DNA of 33,154 nucleotides. Origin: Pseudomonadota bacterium. Lineage in GTDB: Bacteria > Pseudomonadota > Gammaproteobacteria > Steroidobacterales > Steroidobacteraceae. Below, in pieces: positions 23,818-32,281 of this stretch. Within the stretch, counting starts at the first letter, position 1. Every line of letters begins with the position of its first letter. The notes beneath the pieces are model-generated. The model was not told where the DNA came from. It made no database searches and saw only the letters and a program-made list of their open reading frames with translations. The translations under genes were made by a program, and so were the position numbers. The stretch lies in contig JABBNZ010000037.1 in assembly GCA_019352035.1 (NCBI GenBank), positions 1-33,154 on the forward strand, written 5' to 3'.

Positions 23818-24384
23818 ATGCGATCGCGCCTTTCCCGCTGGCTCTTCGGGTTACTGCTCGCCGTGGCCGCCGCCGCCGCGCTCGCCGCGGCCCCCGAGGC
23901 CCCCTACATGATCAAGCCGGGCGATGTGTTGAAAGTATCCGTCTGGAGGGAGCCGGAGCTGCAAGGCCCGGTGCTGGTGGAGCCCGACGGCACGTTCTCC
24001 TTCCCTCTCTGCGGCGTCATCGACGCCCGCAACAAGACCGTCGCGCAGCTGCAGCAGGAGATCGGCAGCAAGCTCGCGCACTTCATCACCAATCCCGTCG
24101 TTACCGTATCGCTGACCAAGATCAACGGCAACCGGATCTATGTGATCGGCCAGGTAAAAAAGCCCGGCGCTTTCACCGTGAATCCGCGCATCAACGTCCT
24201 GCAGGCGCTCAGCATGGCCGGCGGCACGACGCCGTTCGCCTCGCTCGGCAGCATCAAGATCCTGCGCAGCAGCGGCAACGGCAGCCAGGTGGCGCTGCCC
24301 TTCAATTACAACGATGTCGTGCATGGCAACGACCTCGCGCAGAACATCACCCTGCGGGCCGGCGATGTCGTCGTCGTACCGTAG
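23818..24384 (+). CDS. Polysaccharide export protein (Wza/EpsA-like), no lipobox
   Basis: The product has 188 residues. ATGs at 23809 and 23818 are possible; 23818 is chosen because AGAGGAG abuts the first ATG directly but lies nine nt from the second. A signal peptide (about 1-23) ends in an Ala-rich stretch without Cys, so it is not a lipoprotein, unlike classical Wza. The Poly_export domain runs from YMIKPGDVLKVSVW through FSFPLCGVIDARNKTVAQLQQEI to NPVVTVSLTKING. The SLBB domain follows with RIYVIGQVKKPGAF and INVLQALSMAGG. One SLBB domain and short length match the small EPS-locus subtype. Its role is to form or contribute to the periplasm-to-outer-membrane export channel. It is first in an operon with the barrel, Wzz and kinase genes. 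Confidence 0.9.
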   Translation: MRSRLSRWLFGLLLAVAAAAALAAAPEAPYMIKPGDVLKVSVWREPELQGPVLVEPDGTFSFPLCGVIDARNKTVAQLQQEIGSKLAHFITNPVVTVSLTKINGNRIYVIGQVKKPGAFTVNPRINVLQALSMAGGTTPFASLGSIKILRSSGNGSQVALPFNYNDVVHGNDLAQNITLRAGDVVVVP

Positions 24385-25615
24385 TTTTTACGTGGTTCTC
24401 GGCGCCGGGGCGCTGATCGGGCTCGTGTCCCGGACATCGGCCGCCAACTGGGAATGGCTGCCTCGCATCGAGGCCGGGGGAACGTACAACGACAACTACC
24501 GCCTGGCGGACAGTTCCGCCGGCAAAGTGCAGGTGTATGGGCCGTACATCGATGCCCAACTTGCGGCGGACCTGCTCTCGCCGCGATCGGAGCTCGACAT
24601 CGTGCCGCGGGTCGTTTCCAGCTACTACCCTTCGGACTCGGCGGACTCCTCGACGAACGAGTATCTCGACGTCAACGGAGCCTACAGGGGGCTGCGCTCG
24701 CACTTCAAAGGCGCCGCGCGCTTCTCCGACGAGACGATCATCGACTCCGAGCTGCTGCCGGCGGCGTTTCCGGGCGTCGCCCTGGGCCAGGCCGTCAGCG
24801 CTTCGACGGGGCGGGTGGCCTTTCACAATCGCCGCGAGCTCGAGCGCCTGATGCCGCAGTACACCTACGATCTGACGCAGCGCACTCACCTGCGCCTGTC
24901 GGGCCAATACGAGCATGCGAGCTTCAGCCACAGCCTGTTTCAGCAGGTGGGATACCAGGACTATTACGGCAAGGTCGGGATGAGCTTCGACGTGACCCCG
25001 CGGTCGGCCCTGGAGGTGAGCGGCGTCGCGGCGCGTTTCTTGCCCCAGGTCGGGGGACACGATACCAACCGCTACGGGGTGGATCTCCAATGGAACACGC
25101 AGGAATCCCAGGTCATGCAGGCCTACCTGCGGCTTGGCGCGAGCCGCCTGCAGGCGCAGACGACCTTCGGCACGGTGAGCAGCAATGGCGTCACGGGCGG
25201 CGCCGGCGTCGAATGGCGCTACCAAATCACCGAGGTCGTGCTCGATGTGATGCGCAATCTCTCGCCGAGCGACGCCGGCGCGGAGGTGGTGAGCGATGAG
25301 GCCCGCTTCCGAATACTGCACGCCTTCCGGCCGCTCCTTTCCGGCTTCTTCGCGGCACGCGCCGTGCGGGTTCGCGGCTCCTCGAGCCAGGTGCCGCTCA
25401 CGATCGACGGCGAGGACTACTTCACCGGCGAGGTCGGGCTCATTTACCAGATCACCATGAGCTGGCGCGTGCAGGGCACCTACGACTACATCTGGCAGCG
25501 CTTCCAGACGTCGCCGTCCGCCGCATCGAACGCCGTGACCTTCTCGTTCGTTTATCAGCCGCTCAGCCGTTACGAGCCGCTGCCGGAGTTTACCGGCATT
25601 CCCCGGGAGCGTTGA
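24365..25615 (+). CDS. Outer-membrane beta-barrel protein of EPS locus
   Basis: The product has 416 residues. The ATG at 24365 overlaps the export gene by 20 nt and is the start that gives an intact signal peptide (RSFYVVLGAGALIGLVSRTSAANW). The mature part is rich in alternating aromatic and polar strands such as RIEAGGTYNDNYRLA, LDIVPRVVSSYYP, THLRLSGQYEHASF and GVEWRYQITEVVLDV. The tail has a VTFSFVYQPLSRYEPLP strand, consistent with an outer-membrane barrel of the EpsL/'PEP-CTERM-locus barrel' kind. It probably acts as export porin partner or assembly factor at the outer membrane. The family label is by pattern and gene order, not by a strict signature. Confidence 0.8.
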   Translation: MSSSYRSFYVVLGAGALIGLVSRTSAANWEWLPRIEAGGTYNDNYRLADSSAGKVQVYGPYIDAQLAADLLSPRSELDIVPRVVSSYYPSDSADSSTNEYLDVNGAYRGLRSHFKGAARFSDETIIDSELLPAAFPGVALGQAVSASTGRVAFHNRRELERLMPQYTYDLTQRTHLRLSGQYEHASFSHSLFQQVGYQDYYGKVGMSFDVTPRSALEVSGVAARFLPQVGGHDTNRYGVDLQWNTQESQVMQAYLRLGASRLQAQTTFGTVSSNGVTGGAGVEWRYQITEVVLDVMRNLSPSDAGAEVVSDEARFRILHAFRPLLSGFFAARAVRVRGSSSQVPLTIDGEDYFTGEVGLIYQITMSWRVQGTYDYIWQRFQTSPSAASNAVTFSFVYQPLSRYEPLPEFTGIPRER

Positions 25616-25617
25616 GT

Positions 25618-27297
25618 ATGACGGAACCCCAAGAATCCTCGACTCCGGACCTGTCCGACTACCTGGCGGCCGTCAAGCGCCGGCGCATGCTGCTCGCGAG
25701 CATCGCGCTGCCGATCATCGCGATCGCGGCGGCGCTCGCGGTCGGCTTGCCGAGCGTCTATGTCTCCACCGGCCTCTTTACCTTCACGGATCAGACCGTC
25801 CCTGGGGAGATGCCGGCCAACGCCTATGCCGATGATGTGCGGCGCCAGGAGCAGGAGTACCGCGATGAGTACGTCAACAGCCTTTCGAGCAGTGTGATGA
25901 CGTATCGCATGCTCGCGCAGCTCGTGAAGGCGATCCCGCAGGTCGTTCCGGCGGGGACACCGACCGGCAAGGCTGTCAGCGACGTCACGCGCCGCACGAA
26001 CGTCCAGGCCGTCCGCACGGCGGTTCTCGATCCGAACACCGGGCGCAATCGCGACATCATTTCGGCCTTCACGGTGTCCTACGACAGCCGCAATCCGCAG
26101 CTCGCCGCGCGGGTCGCCCGCTGGTTGACGAACCAATTCCTCCTCCAGAGCCGCCACGGGCGCCTGCTGCGTGCCCGGGCCGCCGAGGAGTTCTACGACG
26201 GCGAGACGCAGCGCTACCGCAAGCAGATCGCCCGGATCGAGTCGAAGCTCGCGGTCTTCAAGGCGAAGAACTACAACCAGCTGCCGGGGCTCACCGACCT
26301 CAACATGAACATCATGGGGACGACGCAGCGCGATCTGGACAACGTCACCCAGCAGGTGGCGGCGATGCGCCAGAACCGGATCTTCCTGCTGCAGCAGCTC
26401 GATGCGGCCAAGAACGCGGGCGACAATGCGGGGCTGCTCGGCCAGCTCGAGGCGCAGTACAACAAGAAGCTCGCGACCTACGACCCCAACTACCCGGACA
26501 TGATCGCGCTGCGTCAGCAGATCGATGCCATGAAGGAAGGCGGCGGCGCGATCAACAGCCTGTCGCTCCCGGCACAGCTTCGGGCCGAGGAGCAACTGCT
26601 CGCGCAGTCCAAGCTCCGTTACACGTCGAATTTTCCCGACGTCGAGCGCATTGAGCGGCAGATCGAGATCCTGAAGACGCGCATCGCCCACGGCGAGAAG
26701 TACGCGGGAAACGCGGCCGGGAGTCCGGCGGTGGTGCAGCTTGAGACCCAGCTCAACGCCAATCAGAACCAGACCCAGGCGCTCGAGCGGCAGGGGGCGC
26801 AGCTGCGCAAGCAGTTGATGCAGCTCGACCGGCGCGTGGAGGCCACGCCGCAGGTGGAGCGGGAGTACAAGTCGCTCGCGCTCAACCTGCAGCTGGCTCA
26901 GACCAAGTACAACCAGCTGCTGAAGAACCAGATGGACGCCCAGCTCACGAGCCAGGCGATCGCCAGCGGGCGCAGCGACCAGATCCGGATCCTGCAGGAG
27001 CCGGGCGTGCCCGGCAGCCCCGCCAAGCCCAAGCGCATCGCCATCGGGCTCGTGGGCCTGATGCTTGCGATCCTGCTGGGGCTGACGGCGGTGGTCGTGG
27101 TCGAGAGCCTCGATCAGAGCGTGCGCGGCAGCCGGGACATCCGCCGGGTACTGGGGGTGGCCCCGCTCGGGGTGATTCCGCAGATCCAGGATTCGGCGAC
27201 GGCCCGCAGGCAGCGCTTTCATGTGGCGATGCTTACGGTCTGCGTGATCCTGGGCAGCGCCGCCGTGTTGGTGACCGTGCGGACTTTCTATTCCTGA
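25618..27297 (+). CDS. Wzz/GumC-type chain-length determinant protein
   Basis: The product has 559 residues from the ATG at 25618 (GGGAG upstream). A short cytoplasmic N terminus (LSDYLAAVKRRR) leads to a first membrane helix near residues 22-45. A long periplasmic region (about 46-470) follows, with extended heptad-like coiled-coil stretches (RYRKQIARIESKLAVFKAKN; LETQLNANQNQTQALERQGAQL). The second helix near 475-500 is preceded by the Pro-rich PGVPGSPAKPKR of Wzz/PCP proteins, then VVVVESLDQSVRGSRDI. A further hydrophobic segment at the C terminus (residues about 533-556) is an extra. It sets chain length and forms the periplasmic scaffold between kinase and export protein. The tyrosine-kinase domain is separate and follows 38 nt later. 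Confidence 0.9.
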   Translation: MTEPQESSTPDLSDYLAAVKRRRMLLASIALPIIAIAAALAVGLPSVYVSTGLFTFTDQTVPGEMPANAYADDVRRQEQEYRDEYVNSLSSSVMTYRMLAQLVKAIPQVVPAGTPTGKAVSDVTRRTNVQAVRTAVLDPNTGRNRDIISAFTVSYDSRNPQLAARVARWLTNQFLLQSRHGRLLRARAAEEFYDGETQRYRKQIARIESKLAVFKAKNYNQLPGLTDLNMNIMGTTQRDLDNVTQQVAAMRQNRIFLLQQLDAAKNAGDNAGLLGQLEAQYNKKLATYDPNYPDMIALRQQIDAMKEGGGAINSLSLPAQLRAEEQLLAQSKLRYTSNFPDVERIERQIEILKTRIAHGEKYAGNAAGSPAVVQLETQLNANQNQTQALERQGAQLRKQLMQLDRRVEATPQVEREYKSLALNLQLAQTKYNQLLKNQMDAQLTSQAIASGRSDQIRILQEPGVPGSPAKPKRIAIGLVGLMLAILLGLTAVVVVESLDQSVRGSRDIRRVLGVAPLGVIPQIQDSATARRQRFHVAMLTVCVILGSAAVLVTVRTFYS

Positions 27298-27335
27298 CCG
27301 TCGGAAGCGGCGGAGCGGCGAGGTAATACACTGCC

Positions 27336-28172
27336 ATGAGCCTGATAGAGGAAGTGATGCGCCGCCAGGCGCACGAGCGCGGCGCGCCAGCCGCGGGGTC
27401 GCACCCGGCGGCCGGCGCCGGCGTCGTGCCGGGCTCCCGCGCGGCGCGCCCGGTGCTTGCGGCCGCCGCCGAGGCGCCGCCCCTGCAGCTGCGGTCCGCA
27501 ACGGTGGATCCGCAGGTGATGGAGTCGAACCGAGTGCTACCGCGCGTCCAGGACGTGGCGGTCTCGCGCAGCTTCAAGATCCTGCGCACCCGGGTGCTGC
27601 ACCGCATGGCGGCCAACAACTGGTACACCCTCGGGGTGACCGGGACGTCGGCCGGCGAGGGCAAGACCATCACCGCGATCAACCTGGCGCTGGCGCTTGC
27701 CCAGGACCACAGCACCTCGGTGTTCCTTGTCGACCTGGACCTGCAGCGGCCGCGGATCGGCGCCTATCTCGGGATGAGCTACGAGTACGGCCTCACCGAC
27801 TTCCTCGCCGGCCACGCCGAGCTCGACCAGATCATCTACGACATCGGCGTCAAGCGCCTGGCGGTGGTGCCGAATGCCTCGCCCCTCGAGACCTCCTCGG
27901 AGCAGCTCTGCTCGGCGAGAATGGCCGACTTCGTCAATGCGCTCGAGGCGCAGCATCCGCGGCGGATCATCGTGTTCGACATGCCGCCGCTCATGGTGAG
28001 CGACGACGTCCTGGCATTCGCTCCTCGCGTCGATAGCTTCCTGCTGGTCGTCGCGCAGGGCCATACCGCGCGGCGCACCCTCAACAACGCCAAGGAAGTC
28101 CTCTCCGAGCTGCGCTTCATGGGCGTCGTGCTCAACCGCTCGACCGAGCGCAACGACAGTCCGTACTACTGA
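27336..28172 (+). CDS. BY-kinase-like capsular/EPS ATPase (CpsD-type)
   Basis: The product has 278 residues. After an Ala/Pro-rich N terminus comes RSFKILRTRVL, then Walker A GTSAGEGKT (about residues 103-111), Walker A' VFLVDLDLQRP (about 129-139) and Walker B IIVFDMPP (about 211-218). These are the three hallmarks of bacterial tyrosine kinases of EPS systems. The usual C-terminal tyrosine cluster is reduced to a terminal pair (DSPYY), so autophosphorylation capacity may be limited. It would act at the cytoplasmic face with the Wzz protein encoded upstream to control polymerisation and export cycles. In sequence it resembles the EPS-locus CpsD/EpsG-type proteins. Confidence 0.88.
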   Translation: MSLIEEVMRRQAHERGAPAAGSHPAAGAGVVPGSRAARPVLAAAAEAPPLQLRSATVDPQVMESNRVLPRVQDVAVSRSFKILRTRVLHRMAANNWYTLGVTGTSAGEGKTITAINLALALAQDHSTSVFLVDLDLQRPRIGAYLGMSYEYGLTDFLAGHAELDQIIYDIGVKRLAVVPNASPLETSSEQLCSARMADFVNALEAQHPRRIIVFDMPPLMVSDDVLAFAPRVDSFLLVVAQGHTARRTLNNAKEVLSELRFMGVVLNRSTERNDSPYY

Positions 28173-28182
28173 CCTGACCCCG

Positions 28183-29136
28183 ATGGCCCTCGATCTTTCC
28201 GTCGTCGTGCCGCTCTACAACGAGGAGGAGAGCGTGCGCCCGCTCTACGCCGCCATCGTCCAGGGCGTCGAGCCTCTCGGGGTGAGCTTCGAGATCCTTC
28301 TGGTCGACGATGGCAGCCGCGACGGCACCGTGCGGACCGCGGACGAGATCGCGCGCGCGGACCCGCGGGTCTGCCTCGTCAAGTTTCGCCGCAACTACGG
28401 GCAGACGCCCGCCATGGCGGCCGGCATCGCCGAGGCCCGCGGCGAGATCATCGTGACCATGGACGGGGACCTGCAGAACGATCCCGCCGACATCGGGGCG
28501 CTGCTGGCCCGCATCGAGGAGGGATACGACATCGTGGTCGGCTGGCGGCACGAGCGGCAGGACAAGTTCTGGACGCGCAAGGTCCCCTCGCGCATCGCCA
28601 ATGCGCTCATCGCCAAGGTGACGGGCGTCCCCATCCGCGACAACGGCTGCTCCCTCAAGGCGTATCGCGCCTGCCTCATCAAGCGGATTCCGCTCTACTC
28701 CGAGATGCACCGCTTCATTCCGGCGATGGCCTCGATCGCGGGCCCGCGCATCGCGGAGATCCGGGTGCGCCACCACGCGCGCCGCTATGGCAGCTCGAAG
28801 TACGGCCTGTCGCGCATCTACAAGGTGCTGCTCGATCTCATGGTGATCAAGACCGTCGCCTCGTTCACGACCCGGCCCATGCTCTGGTTCGGTATGCTGT
28901 CGCTGCCGATGCTGGCGATCGCGGCTCTGGCGCTCGGCTGGACGGCCTTCACGCTCGCGACCGGCGGGAACCTGTCGCTGTCGATCGCGGGCACGGGCGT
29001 CATCTTCCTCATCTCGACCGTCATGCTGCTAGCCGCGGGCGCGCTGGGAGAGCTCATCTACAAGCTCGGGGACCTGCACGAGCACCAGTTCTCGGGACTG
29101 ACCCAACATCTCCTGCAATCGGGGCGCAGCCAATGA
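28183..29136 (+). CDS. GT2 glycosyltransferase, DPM1/GtrB-like
   Basis: The product has 317 residues. The catalytic domain shows LSVVVPLYNEEESV at the N terminus, EILLVDDGSRDGT (nucleotide binding), IIVTMDGDLQNDP (DxD metal-binding) and GWRHERQDKFWTRKVPSRIANALI, the pattern of polyprenyl-phosphate hexose synthases. Two C-terminal membrane helices (about residues 235-258 and 267-290) match the GtrB/DPM1 layout. It probably makes undecaprenyl-phosphate-linked sugar on the cytoplasmic face. That product would be a donor for the GT-C enzyme encoded at 8552-10558; this link is an inference. The stop overlaps the next start (ATGA). It is the fifth gene of the export operon. Confidence 0.9.
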   Translation: MALDLSVVVPLYNEEESVRPLYAAIVQGVEPLGVSFEILLVDDGSRDGTVRTADEIARADPRVCLVKFRRNYGQTPAMAAGIAEARGEIIVTMDGDLQNDPADIGALLARIEEGYDIVVGWRHERQDKFWTRKVPSRIANALIAKVTGVPIRDNGCSLKAYRACLIKRIPLYSEMHRFIPAMASIAGPRIAEIRVRHHARRYGSSKYGLSRIYKVLLDLMVIKTVASFTTRPMLWFGMLSLPMLAIAALALGWTAFTLATGGNLSLSIAGTGVIFLISTVMLLAAGALGELIYKLGDLHEHQFSGLTQHLLQSGRSQ

Positions 29137-30179
29137 CGACGACGCCGGTGGCGGATATCGGACTCGATCTCTCGGTAATCATCCCCGTGGGCGCCCGGCA
29201 CGCGCGTGACATGCTCGCGCTCTACTGCGAGTACAAGGCGGGACTCGAGGCGCTCGGCTGCACGTACGAAGTGATCGTGGTCCTCGATGGGCCGCGGCCG
29301 GAGATGTCCGCCGACGTGCAACGCCTGCTAACCGCGGGCGAGAGCCTGTCCGTCATCGGCCTCACCCGGCGCTTCGGCGAGGCGACAGCCCTGGTCGCGG
29401 GGTTCCAGCGCGCCCGGGGGCGCGTGATCGTCACGCTGCCCGCCTATCATCAGATCCGCGGCAGCGAGATCGGCAGGCTCATGGGGGCGGTCGGGGTGGC
29501 GGACCTGGCGATCGGGCGGCGCTGGCCGCGCGCCGGCAGCCGTCTCGAGACGATGCGGCGCGATGTCTTTCATGGCCTTCTCGCCTCCGTGACGGGTCAG
29601 GGCCAGCGCTTCCACGACCTCGGGTGCGGCGCGCGGGCCATGAAGCGCCGGGTGCTGGAGGAGATCACGCTTTATGGCGACCAGCACCGTTTCCTGCCGG
29701 TACTCGCCGGCCGCAACGGCTTCAAGGTGCTGGAGGTAGAGCTGCACCAGTCGCCGCTCGACCGGCTCGAGGGCGGCTATGCGCCGCGCGAGTACGTTCG
29801 CCGGGCGCTCGATATCTGCACGGTATTCTTCCTGGTGCGCTTCACCAAGAAGCCGCTGCGCTTCTTCGGCATGATCGGGGTGAGCACGCTGGTCGTCGGC
29901 GCGGCGCTCGTCGCCTGGCTGGCGATCGACCGGCTGGTCTTCCGCCATCCGCTCGCCGATCGCCCGGCGCTCCTCCTGTCCTCGCTCCTCGTCGTCCTCG
30001 GCATGCAGCTCTTCGCGCTCGGCCTGCTGGGCGAGCTCATCATCTTCACGCACGCGAGCGACATCAAGGACTATCAGATCGAGGAGGTCGTCCGCTACCC
30101 CGCGCCGGTGCCGGCCGGTGAGCGGGCGCAGCCCGCGCTCGAGACCCTGTCGGCGCAATCGCCGACGCACGTTGCCTGA
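29133..30179 (+). CDS. Divergent GT2-family protein lacking DxD
   Basis: The product has 348 residues and is clearly related to its neighbour: same overall length of GT2 domain, FGEATALVAGFQRARGRVIVT, a GCGARAMKRRVLEEI segment, QHRFLPVLAG, and two C-terminal membrane helices (about residues 245-270 and 280-305). Key residues differ. VDDGS becomes VLDGP, and the DxD stretch MDGDLQNDP becomes LPAYHQIRG, so the metal/nucleotide ligands are missing. Either it is a pseudo-transferase that partners the active copy, or it uses another mechanism. The C-terminal tail of about 35 residues is Ala/Pro-rich. It is coupled to the active GT2 by a 4-nt overlap and is the last gene of the operon. Confidence 0.85.
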   Translation: MTTTPVADIGLDLSVIIPVGARHARDMLALYCEYKAGLEALGCTYEVIVVLDGPRPEMSADVQRLLTAGESLSVIGLTRRFGEATALVAGFQRARGRVIVTLPAYHQIRGSEIGRLMGAVGVADLAIGRRWPRAGSRLETMRRDVFHGLLASVTGQGQRFHDLGCGARAMKRRVLEEITLYGDQHRFLPVLAGRNGFKVLEVELHQSPLDRLEGGYAPREYVRRALDICTVFFLVRFTKKPLRFFGMIGVSTLVVGAALVAWLAIDRLVFRHPLADRPALLLSSLLVVLGMQLFALGLLGELIIFTHASDIKDYQIEEVVRYPAPVPAGERAQPALETLSAQSPTHVA

Positions 30180-30218
30180 CCGGGCGTGGCGGCCCGCCGC
30201 CGCATCGCGTCCGCCGCG

Positions 30219-31265
30219 TCACGCGAAGCCGTGCCGGGGCACGCCGTGCCTACGGCTGAGTAGCGCGGCGATTCCGCTGAGGCCGCCGCGGAATTCCGCC
30301 GTGCTGCTGGTCCCGTTGTCCATCAGGCGCGGCAGGAAGTAGGGATTCGAGTCGCGCTCGACCAGTCCGAACTGGCACGTCGTGGCCGACTCGACGCGGC
30401 TCTCGCGCAGCCAGTCGGCGAACTCCGCCAGGTAGGAGCCGCTCGGATAGCAGAAGTGCGCTGGGGCCTTCGCCCCGACCTCGCGCAGGATGCGGGAGTT
30501 CTCGGCGAGCTCCGCGGCGAACAGGTCGGGATTCCTCGGGACCCGGTGGCGATGCGTATGGAGCTGCAGGTCGAGTCCCTCGGCCACCATCGAGCGCGCC
30601 TCAGCGGGACTGATCATGTGCAGCACCCGCCTGGATTTGATCCGCGCGTAGTCGACCCCGATGAGCCGGGCCAGCTCCGCGAGAAACGCCTCCTTGCGCT
30701 GCCCGGTCCAGGCGTTGTCTCGCGCGAACTCGTAGAGCGCGGTGAAGGCGCGCCGGCGCTCCCCGGGGTCGCGAAGGTCGCATCGCAGGCCGGGATCGGA
30801 CAGCGCCAGAGTGCTCTGCCGTCCCTTCCAGAGCAGATACGACAGCATGGGATCGAACACCGCGTAAGGATGCGTCGAATAATAGGTCGTCCAGTAGAGC
30901 GTCGCCGGGAACCCGAACTCGCGCAGCATCGGCCAGGCGAGCAGATGGAAGCTGCTGTCGCCGTCGTCCACGGTGAGGCACACGGCGCGCGGCGGCAGCG
31001 ATCCACTCCTCGCCCGGGCGAGTCCCTCTGCGAGCGGCAGCACGTTGCACTTCAGCGCGCGCAGTTGCCCGAGGCGCATCCGCAGCGCCTCAGGCCGCAT
31101 GAAGAGGCCCGGGTCCCAGCGGTGCTCGTCGTCATTGGACACGCCATGCCAGCAGATGACCGCCAGGCGGCGCTTGCGCCAAGGTGAATTCAGGATGGGG
31201 GCGTTGAGCCCCGCGGAATCCACGATCTGCAGAAGGTTGGATTTGACGAACCGGATGAAGGACAT
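30219..31265 (-). CDS. Polysaccharide deacetylase (NodB-like, CE4-type)
   Basis: The product has 348 residues from the ATG at 31265. The frame is open further upstream, but that part has poor coding character. RLAVICWHGVSNDD opens the domain. AVCLTVDDGDSSFHLL (near residue 98) holds the catalytic/metal Asp pair in the TFDDG-type motif, here TVDDG. LQLHTHRHRVP (near 234) supplies the His ligands of the NodB fold, and FCYPSGSY matches the downstream RxxPY-like region. No convincing signal peptide is present, so it may act in the cytoplasm or be exported unusually. It probably removes N-acetyl groups from EPS sugars or precursors. It is convergent with the GT2 pair. Confidence 0.87.
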   Translation of the reverse strand: MSFIRFVKSNLLQIVDSAGLNAPILNSPWRKRRLAVICWHGVSNDDEHRWDPGLFMRPEALRMRLGQLRALKCNVLPLAEGLARARSGSLPPRAVCLTVDDGDSSFHLLAWPMLREFGFPATLYWTTYYSTHPYAVFDPMLSYLLWKGRQSTLALSDPGLRCDLRDPGERRRAFTALYEFARDNAWTGQRKEAFLAELARLIGVDYARIKSRRVLHMISPAEARSMVAEGLDLQLHTHRHRVPRNPDLFAAELAENSRILREVGAKAPAHFCYPSGSYLAEFADWLRESRVESATTCQFGLVERDSNPYFLPRLMDNGTSSTAEFRGGLSGIAALLSRRHGVPRHGFA

Positions 31266-31291
31266 CAACGCACACGCGGCGGCTGCTTGAG

Positions 31292-31320
31292 AGTGTAGTC
31301 GAGCGGGCGGGGGCTCACAA
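31292..31320 (-). promoter_or_regulatory. Sigma70-type promoter of the deacetylase gene
   Basis: On the minus strand: TTGTGA (31320-31315), a 17-nt spacer and TACACT (31297-31292). The predicted start near 31284 is about 20 nt upstream of the ATG at 31265. Confidence 0.5.
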
Positions 31321-31992
31321 CGGAAGCGCTCCTGAGCGCGGCCGGCCCCTCGTGTTTCCAACGTCCGGGCCCTTTTGAAGATCCGCTCCGCGCGGAGTCC
31401 CGCCGCCCTTCCCGCGAGCCCGAGCCGAGCCTGAGCCGAGCCGAGCCGGGGCCTGGCCTCGGCAGCAGCCTCCGCATCCTGCAGTTCACCCGCACCGCGG
31501 GGCCGAATCCACGCGAAAGGTTCAATCGGACTTCCAAAGGCTGTACGCCGACCAGCTTTCCTGAAGCGGCCGCCAGAGTCCGCAGCGGGAACGTGGGCGC
31601 CGGCAGGCCCGCAAGGTACTCGCGCGCGGCGGCCGGCGGCATCTACTTCGAAGCTCTGCGCGGACCGGCTCGCGTGGCGACACAACAATCTACTCCTTAT
31701 CGTGCACGGAGCACCGCCGGGAGAAGACGCGCCGCGCAGCCGCTCCTCACGGCCGGCGCGATCGGGCCCGCTGGTGGTCGGCGGCGAACCGCACGCGGCG
31801 GCCTGACCCTCCTTGGCCGTTCCGGCCAAGCAGGACTCGCGCAGACTCCGACAGCGTTACCGTTCGCAGCGGCTGCAAGCCCGCCGCGGCCGAAGCCGCG
31901 GCGCGGGCGGCGGGCCAAGCGTTGGCGTAGAGCACGTCGGGGAACCAACGGGGCTCTGACGCTTCTTCTGACATACTGGCGATGCGTCTGTT
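31321..31992. other. Poorly coding GC-rich intergenic region
   Basis: About 670 bases contain no gene I can support. Open frames exist on both strands but show arginine/proline-rich, shadow-like composition and no domain. The only structures noted are a short tandem repeat at 31416-31447 and modest GC-rich inverted stretches. It may be remnant DNA between the deacetylase and the downstream genes. Confidence 0.55.
31416..31447. repeat. Short tandem repeat of GAGCC units
   Basis: About six copies of a 5-6 bp unit (GAGCC, CGAGCC, TGAGCC) run in tandem. Such tracts can slip during replication. It lies in noncoding DNA about 150 bp upstream of the deacetylase start, beyond its predicted promoter. 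Confidence 0.65.
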
Positions 31993-32092
31993 ATGACGTC
32001 CGCTCAAAAGATGTCGCATCAAGCGCAAGGCCGCGGTTCTCGAGGCTAACACGGGGAGCATCAGGGAAAACATCGTCAAGCTGGAAATCGAC

Positions 32093-32281
32093 ATGCGGGA
32101 CATGCGCAATTCGATGGATCGCAAGTTCGATTCGATGGATAACAGGTTTGATTCGATCCAGCAGGAGCTTCGCGGCGTCATGCGATTCATGATCGGCATG
32201 GTCATTACATTCTTCACGACCTTGATCGGCCTTGGCGCCGCGATCCTCGGGGTGATGGCGAAGGGGCTGCACTGGCTCTGA
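32093..32281 (+). CDS. Small coiled-coil/transmembrane protein, possibly 5'-truncated
   Basis: The product has 62 residues from ATG 32093. Repeated heptad-like units MDRKFDSMDNRFDSIQQEL predict a short coiled coil, followed by one strong membrane helix (FMIGMVITFFTTLIGLGAAIL) and a short tail. This resembles the C-terminal part of widespread small proteins with a coiled coil next to a membrane anchor; no function can be named. The same frame stays coding-like for about 30 codons upstream (back to 31997) without an ATG. A different frame has ATG 31993 reading MTSAQKMSHQAQ before a stop, so a frameshift may have separated an original N terminus. Confidence 0.5.
   Translation: MRDMRNSMDRKFDSMDNRFDSIQQELRGVMRFMIGMVITFFTTLIGLGAAILGVMAKGLHWL

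Noticed and set aside
25570-27501. Long minus-strand frame opposite the Wzz gene
   Set aside because: Composition is that of an antisense shadow and no domain is visible; the plus-strand Wzz features are clear.
31593-32192. 200-codon plus-strand frame in the gap right of the deacetylase
   Set aside because: Low-complexity Arg/Ala content, no ribosome-binding site, and it overlaps the small coiled-coil gene in another frame.
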